This document shows positions 60,708 through 64,000 of a stretch of 64,000 bases of DNA, in pieces. This DNA is from Paraburkholderia kururiensis (GTDB lineage Bacteria > Pseudomonadota > Gammaproteobacteria > Burkholderiales > Burkholderiaceae), in NCBI RefSeq assembly GCF_034424375.1, contig NZ_CP139965.1, positions 1,550,001-1,614,000 of the forward strand, in the 5' to 3' direction. The position numbers were made by a program, and so were the translations under genes. The notes beneath the pieces were generated by a model that saw only the letters and a list, made by a program, of their open reading frames with translations, did not search any database and was not told where the DNA came from. Within the stretch, counting starts at the first letter, position 1; each line of letters opens with the position of its first letter.

Positions 60708-61115
60708 ATGAGCGACAATTCTCAACTCGCCCCGCGTGAAGACAACGCCGTTGCGCGCAACGAAGCCGGGCAGCCCGCGCGCCGCGTCACGCTGATCCCG
60801 CCCGTCGACATCTACGAAGACAGCCACGGTGTGACGCTGTGGGCCGACCTGCCGGGCGTGAGCAAGGACAAGCTGAACGTGAGCGTGCAAGACGGCAATC
60901 TCTCCATCGAGGCCGAAGCGGTGGTGCCGGTGCCATCGAATCTGCGCGTGCAGCACGCGGAAATGCGCGAACCGCATTTCGCGCGCACGTTTGTGCTGAG
61001 CCCGGATTTCGATACGTCGACGATCGAAGCCAACCTCGCGAACGGCGTGCTGAAGCTCACGATTGCGCGCCGCGACGAGGCCAGGCCGCGCCGCATCGAA
61101 GTGCAGGCCGCATGA
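60708..61115 (+). CDS. Hsp20/alpha-crystallin small heat shock protein (second of two)
   Basis: 135 residues. Alpha-crystallin domain with PPVDIYEDSHGVTLWADLPGVSKDKLNVSVQDGNLSIEAEA and the C-terminal NGVLKLTIARRDEARPRRIEV. It is diverged from the first copy, as in class A/class B pairs that co-assemble. AGGAGC precedes the ATG. It lies in one operon with the first hsp20. Confidence 0.92.
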   Translation: MSDNSQLAPREDNAVARNEAGQPARRVTLIPPVDIYEDSHGVTLWADLPGVSKDKLNVSVQDGNLSIEAEAVVPVPSNLRVQHAEMREPHFARTFVLSPDFDTSTIEANLANGVLKLTIARRDEARPRRIEVQAA

Positions 61116-61183
61116 AGCCTGCATGAACTTCACGTGATGGCCGCGTGCCGGAGCAAGACGCACGAGAGGAGAACCGCACGCGG

Positions 61184-61212
61184 AAAAAGAAAGCGCCGCG
61201 TGTTCGCGGCGC
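61184..61212 (-). terminator. Rho-independent terminator of the dehydrogenase gene
   Basis: On the minus strand: stem GCGCCGCG-AACA-CGCGGCGC (61212-61193) followed by TTTCTTTTT (61192-61184). It lies 86 bp downstream of the dehydrogenase stop codon. It may also bound the convergent hsp20 transcript, but the plus strand has no U-tract. Confidence 0.85.
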
Positions 61213-61297
61213 AAGTTATGCCTGAAACGCGACGACATGACCGCCCTACTGCGGGGCGGCGTGTCGTCGCGTATTCACATCGAAAAGGCCTGGCGCT

Positions 61298-62743
61298 TCA
61301 GACTGCCGCCACCGTCACGGACTTCGTGACGAGATACGGCTCGAGCGCTTCCGGGCCGCCTTCCGAACCGTAGCCCGAGTCCTTCACGCCGCCGAACGGC
61401 ATTTCGGGCCACGGCGTGGCCGGCTGGTTGATCCACAGCATGCCCACTTCGAGCCGCTGCGTGAGCAGATGCACGTTGCGGAACGAGCGCGTGAACGCAT
61501 AGCCCGCAAGCCCGTACGGCAGACGGTTCGCTTCGGCGATGGCCTCTTCGAGCGAGTCCACGCCGCGAATTGCCGCGATGGGGCCGAACGGTTCGTTGTT
61601 GAACACGTCGGCCGTGAGCGGCACGTCGGTCAGCACCGTAGGCGCGAAGAAGTTGCCGTCGCCCGCAAGACGCTCGCCGCCCGTCGCGACCGTGGCGCCC
61701 ACCGCGCGCGCGTCTTCCACCACCTTCGCCATCGCCGTGAGGCGGCGCGCGTTCGCGAGCGGCCCGAGCTGCGTGCCGTCGGCGAGGCCATCGCCCACCT
61801 TCAGACCTTCGGCATGCTTGACGAGCGCCCGCGCGAACTCTTCGCGCACGCTGTTGTGGACGAGAAAGCGCGTCGGCGAAATGCAGACCTGGCCTGCATT
61901 GCGGAACTTCGCGCCGCCCGCGGCCTTCACGGCCAGTTCGAGATCTGCGTCTTCCGCGACGATGACGGGCGCGTGACCGCCCAGCTCCATCGTGGCGCGC
62001 TTCATGTGCTGGCCCGCGAGCGCCGCGAGCTGCTTGCCCACGGGCGTGGAGCCCGTGAACGTCACCTTGCGGATGACGGGGTGCGGAATCAGATAGGCCG
62101 AGATTTCAGCGGGGCTGCCGAACACGAGGCCCACCACGCCGGCAGGCACGCCCGCATCCACGAACGCGCGCAGCAGCTGCGCGGGTGAAGCCGGCGTTTC
62201 TTCGGGCGCCTTCACGAGGAACGAGCACCCGGTGGCGAGCGCCGCGCACAGCTTGCGCACCACCTGATTGACCGGGAAATTCCACGGCGTGAAGGCTGCG
62301 ACCGGGCCTACGGGCTCCTTCACCACGATCTGCTGCACCGAAAGATTGCGCGGCGGCACGATGCGGCCGTAGGCGCGGCGGCCTTCGTCGGCGAACCATT
62401 CGATGATGTCCGCCGCGGACATCACTTCGATACGCGCCTCGACAACCGGCTTGCCTTGCTCCTGCGTCATGAGGCGCGCGATGGTGTCGGCACGTTCGCG
62501 CACCAGTGCCGCCGCCTTGCGCATGGTGGCGGCGCGCTCGTGGGCGGGCACGTTGCGCCACACTTCGAAGCCGCGCTGCGCAGCCGCGAGCGCACGATCC
62601 AGATCCGCGATGCCGGCGTGGGCCACCGTGCCGATGACCTTGCCCGTTGCCGGGTTCACGACGTCGATCGTTTTGCCGCTTTCGGCGTCGCACCACTCGC
62701 CGTTGATCAGTAGTTGCGTATCCGCGTAGCCTGAAACCGCCAT
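61298..62743 (-). CDS. gabD: NAD(P)-dependent succinate-semialdehyde-type dehydrogenase
   Basis: 481 residues of the aldehyde dehydrogenase superfamily, close in length and motifs to GabD: PWNFPVNQ, coenzyme loop FTGSTPVGKQ (about 229-238), Glu253 in MELGGHAPV, nucleophile Cys287 in NAGQVCISPTRF and NEPFGPIAA. It oxidises succinate semialdehyde or a related aldehyde to the acid. No aminotransferase gene is adjacent, so the GABA link is inferred; some homologues prefer glutarate semialdehyde or ketoglutarate semialdehyde. Confidence 0.8.
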   Translation of the reverse strand: MAVSGYADTQLLINGEWCDAESGKTIDVVNPATGKVIGTVAHAGIADLDRALAAAQRGFEVWRNVPAHERAATMRKAAALVRERADTIARLMTQEQGKPVVEARIEVMSAADIIEWFADEGRRAYGRIVPPRNLSVQQIVVKEPVGPVAAFTPWNFPVNQVVRKLCAALATGCSFLVKAPEETPASPAQLLRAFVDAGVPAGVVGLVFGSPAEISAYLIPHPVIRKVTFTGSTPVGKQLAALAGQHMKRATMELGGHAPVIVAEDADLELAVKAAGGAKFRNAGQVCISPTRFLVHNSVREEFARALVKHAEGLKVGDGLADGTQLGPLANARRLTAMAKVVEDARAVGATVATGGERLAGDGNFFAPTVLTDVPLTADVFNNEPFGPIAAIRGVDSLEEAIAEANRLPYGLAGYAFTRSFRNVHLLTQRLEVGMLWINQPATPWPEMPFGGVKDSGYGSEGGPEALEPYLVTKSVTVAAV

Positions 62744-62965
62744 ACCGTATCTCCCGTTCTCCGATCAGATAAACCGCCCGGCGCGCCGGACCTGCACAGC
62801 GCGTGCTTGCCGGGATGTCTGGGACATGGACCCGGCAGCCGGCGGGCAAACACGCACTTTCGCATAAATCCGGAGTTTCGGCAGGAAGGGCGGAGGGTGC
62901 GGGTGGTGGGGGAAGTGGCGGCAGACGAGAGCGGCGCACGCGGGGCGCGCCGCCCGACGGATCAA

Positions 62966-63709
62966 TTACGCGTAGAACTCCACCTTGCCTCCCACAAGGT
63001 GGTACATCGACCCGACGATCTTGATCTTGCCGTCCTTTTCCAGGCCGGCCAGCACGTCGCTGCGCCGGCGGATTTCGTCGATGGCCTGGCGCACGTTGGT
63101 GGCGGCCACGGCATCCACGAACGCGTCGTTCTTGCTGGTGCGCTCGCCGTCGAACTTCGTGGCGTCCACGGCCGGCTTGATCTTGTCCAGCAGGCCCGTA
63201 AGGTTGCCGAGTTTGGCGCCGTCGATGGCGCCTTTGATCGCGCCGCACGACGTGTGGCCCATCACCAGCACGACCTTGGACCCCGCCACGGCGCAGGCGT
63301 ATTCGAGACTGCCCAGCAAGTCGTCGTTGACGATATTGCCGGCCACGCGCGCATTGAAAGTGTCGCCGATACCCGCGTCGAGAATAATTTCCGCAGGCGC
63401 GCGCGAATCCATGCAACTCAGAATGACGGCCGCCGGATATTGGCCGTTCACACTGGCGCGTTTCTGCGCCAGATAGTCGTGCGTTTGCAGTTTGCCCGCG
63501 CGAAAGCGCTCATTGCCGCGCTTCATCATGGCGATGACGTCGTCGGGCGTCATGGCGTCGCGCTGCGCCTTCGTGAGGGCGGCGGCCTGCGCGAGGCCCG
63601 GCAGCAGTTCGGCGGCCATGCCGAACGCCATGAGACCCAGTGCGGTTTTGAGCGAGGTGCGGCGGGCAGCGTTCGGTGCGGCACAGCAGGTTTGAGGCTG
63701 GCGATCCAT
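62966..63709 (-). CDS. Periplasmic beta-class carbonic anhydrase
   Basis: 247 residues. Zinc ligands C99 (SCMDSR, also giving the Asp101/Arg103 dyad), H152 and C155 (GHTSCG) are intact, so the enzyme should hydrate CO2. An N-terminal export signal with RRTSLKTALGLMAFG and ALAQAAA-type cleavage (about residue 43) resembles a Tat signal (R-R-x-S-L-K), fitting export of a prefolded zinc enzyme. The internal order is CA_beta typical. It is oriented away from the right window edge. Confidence 0.9.
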   Translation of the reverse strand: MDRQPQTCCAAPNAARRTSLKTALGLMAFGMAAELLPGLAQAAALTKAQRDAMTPDDVIAMMKRGNERFRAGKLQTHDYLAQKRASVNGQYPAAVILSCMDSRAPAEIILDAGIGDTFNARVAGNIVNDDLLGSLEYACAVAGSKVVLVMGHTSCGAIKGAIDGAKLGNLTGLLDKIKPAVDATKFDGERTSKNDAFVDAVAATNVRQAIDEIRRRSDVLAGLEKDGKIKIVGSMYHLVGGKVEFYA

Positions 63710-64000
63710 GGACCTATCCCCCGTGAATAAAACGACGTGAACGATATGGAATGACGCGGAAAAAGAATCCGACTTTATCTGTCCCGTTTTAGGACTCCGG
63801 CAATTTAGTCTGCAATGTGCAATTAAGCAAAGGCTTATTCACATGAAATGCGCCATGAATTTAGCTGTGAATGGCGAGAGCCATTGAACCGTCGCGCAAG
63901 GTTTCACGGCACCGTCACCATGACGACGTGATGACGGGGTTGTGAAGAGCAGGGACCGGTTCGACGCTCGCCATCCCCACCCTGCGTACAATGTGGCCGC
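63710..64000. other. Promoter region upstream of the carbonic anhydrase
   Basis: 291 bp to the window edge. AT-richer than the surroundings (GTTTTAGGACTCC... GCAATTTAG...), consistent with a promoter, but I can name no convincing hexamer pair. No gene seen. Confidence 0.4.

Overview
The window is high-GC DNA from a Gram-negative beta-proteobacterium, most likely a Burkholderiaceae member of the Paraburkholderia/Burkholderia/Caballeronia group. The evidence is the strong G/C third-position bias, short intergenic gaps, NodT-family outer-membrane factors, many LysR/GntR/TetR/AraC regulators, and a leucine/isovalerate (liu) operon under a TetR-type regulator. I see no rRNA, tRNA, CRISPR array, phage or replication origin. 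The first gene is cut by the left edge. The species call is inference from gene content, not from a marker gene.

Region by region. 1-6 kb: the 3' part of a penicillin-binding protein, then a minus-strand sugar importer operon (FrcB-FrcC-FrcA type) ending in a ROK repressor, with a perfect palindrome abutting the -10 of its promoter. 6-9 kb: a GntR/FCD regulator divergent from an NCS1 nucleobase permease, with near-mirror-image promoters. 9-12 kb: VOC protein, LysR regulator, DUF2891 protein and a 26-copy heptanucleotide array directly behind a tetR gene. 12.8-19 kb: liu operon (isovaleryl-CoA dehydrogenase, both methylcrotonyl-CoA carboxylase subunits, methylglutaconyl-CoA hydratase), divergent from that tetR. 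19-24.5 kb: an orphan phosphonate-type binding protein and an MFS/HlyD/outer-membrane-factor drug efflux operon with a strong terminator. 24.5-30 kb: a minus-strand unit with solute-binding protein, histidine kinase, NarL-type response regulator and pyruvate oxidase (poxB). Related C4-N(4-6)-G4 inverted repeats lie upstream of poxB and of the efflux operon.

30-34.5 kb: a receiverless winged-helix regulator, a catalase-superfamily protein, a MalT-like LuxR regulator lacking its ATPase, then about 1 kb of gene-poor DNA with an IS3 transposase remnant. 34.5-41 kb: an RND efflux system split around a tetR, with look-alike operators on both sides. 41-46.3 kb: O-methyltransferase; an ECF sigma factor / small membrane protein / probable 7Fe ferredoxin cluster; and a MipA-OmpR-kinase operon with 11-bp-spaced direct repeats at its promoter. 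46.5-55.9 kb is the most rearranged stretch: AraC regulator, SDR, an in-frame SDR-hydrolase mosaic gene, a methyltransferase, a frameshifted methyltransferase remnant, TMEM175-like channel, an intact IS5-family element inside an hxlR/flavin-reductase divergent promoter, and a truncated extradiol dioxygenase. 55.9-64 kb: desaturase, PAS histidine kinase, DMT exporter, a pair of Hsp20 chaperones, a succinate-semialdehyde-type dehydrogenase and a periplasmic beta carbonic anhydrase.

Functionally the window joins catabolic modules (sugar uptake, leucine degradation, pyruvate oxidation, nucleobase uptake), each with a local regulator, to two drug-efflux systems and stress functions. The least ordinary content is the binding-protein/kinase/regulator/poxB unit, the sigma/ferredoxin cluster, the heptamer array and the visible gene decay around the IS elements.
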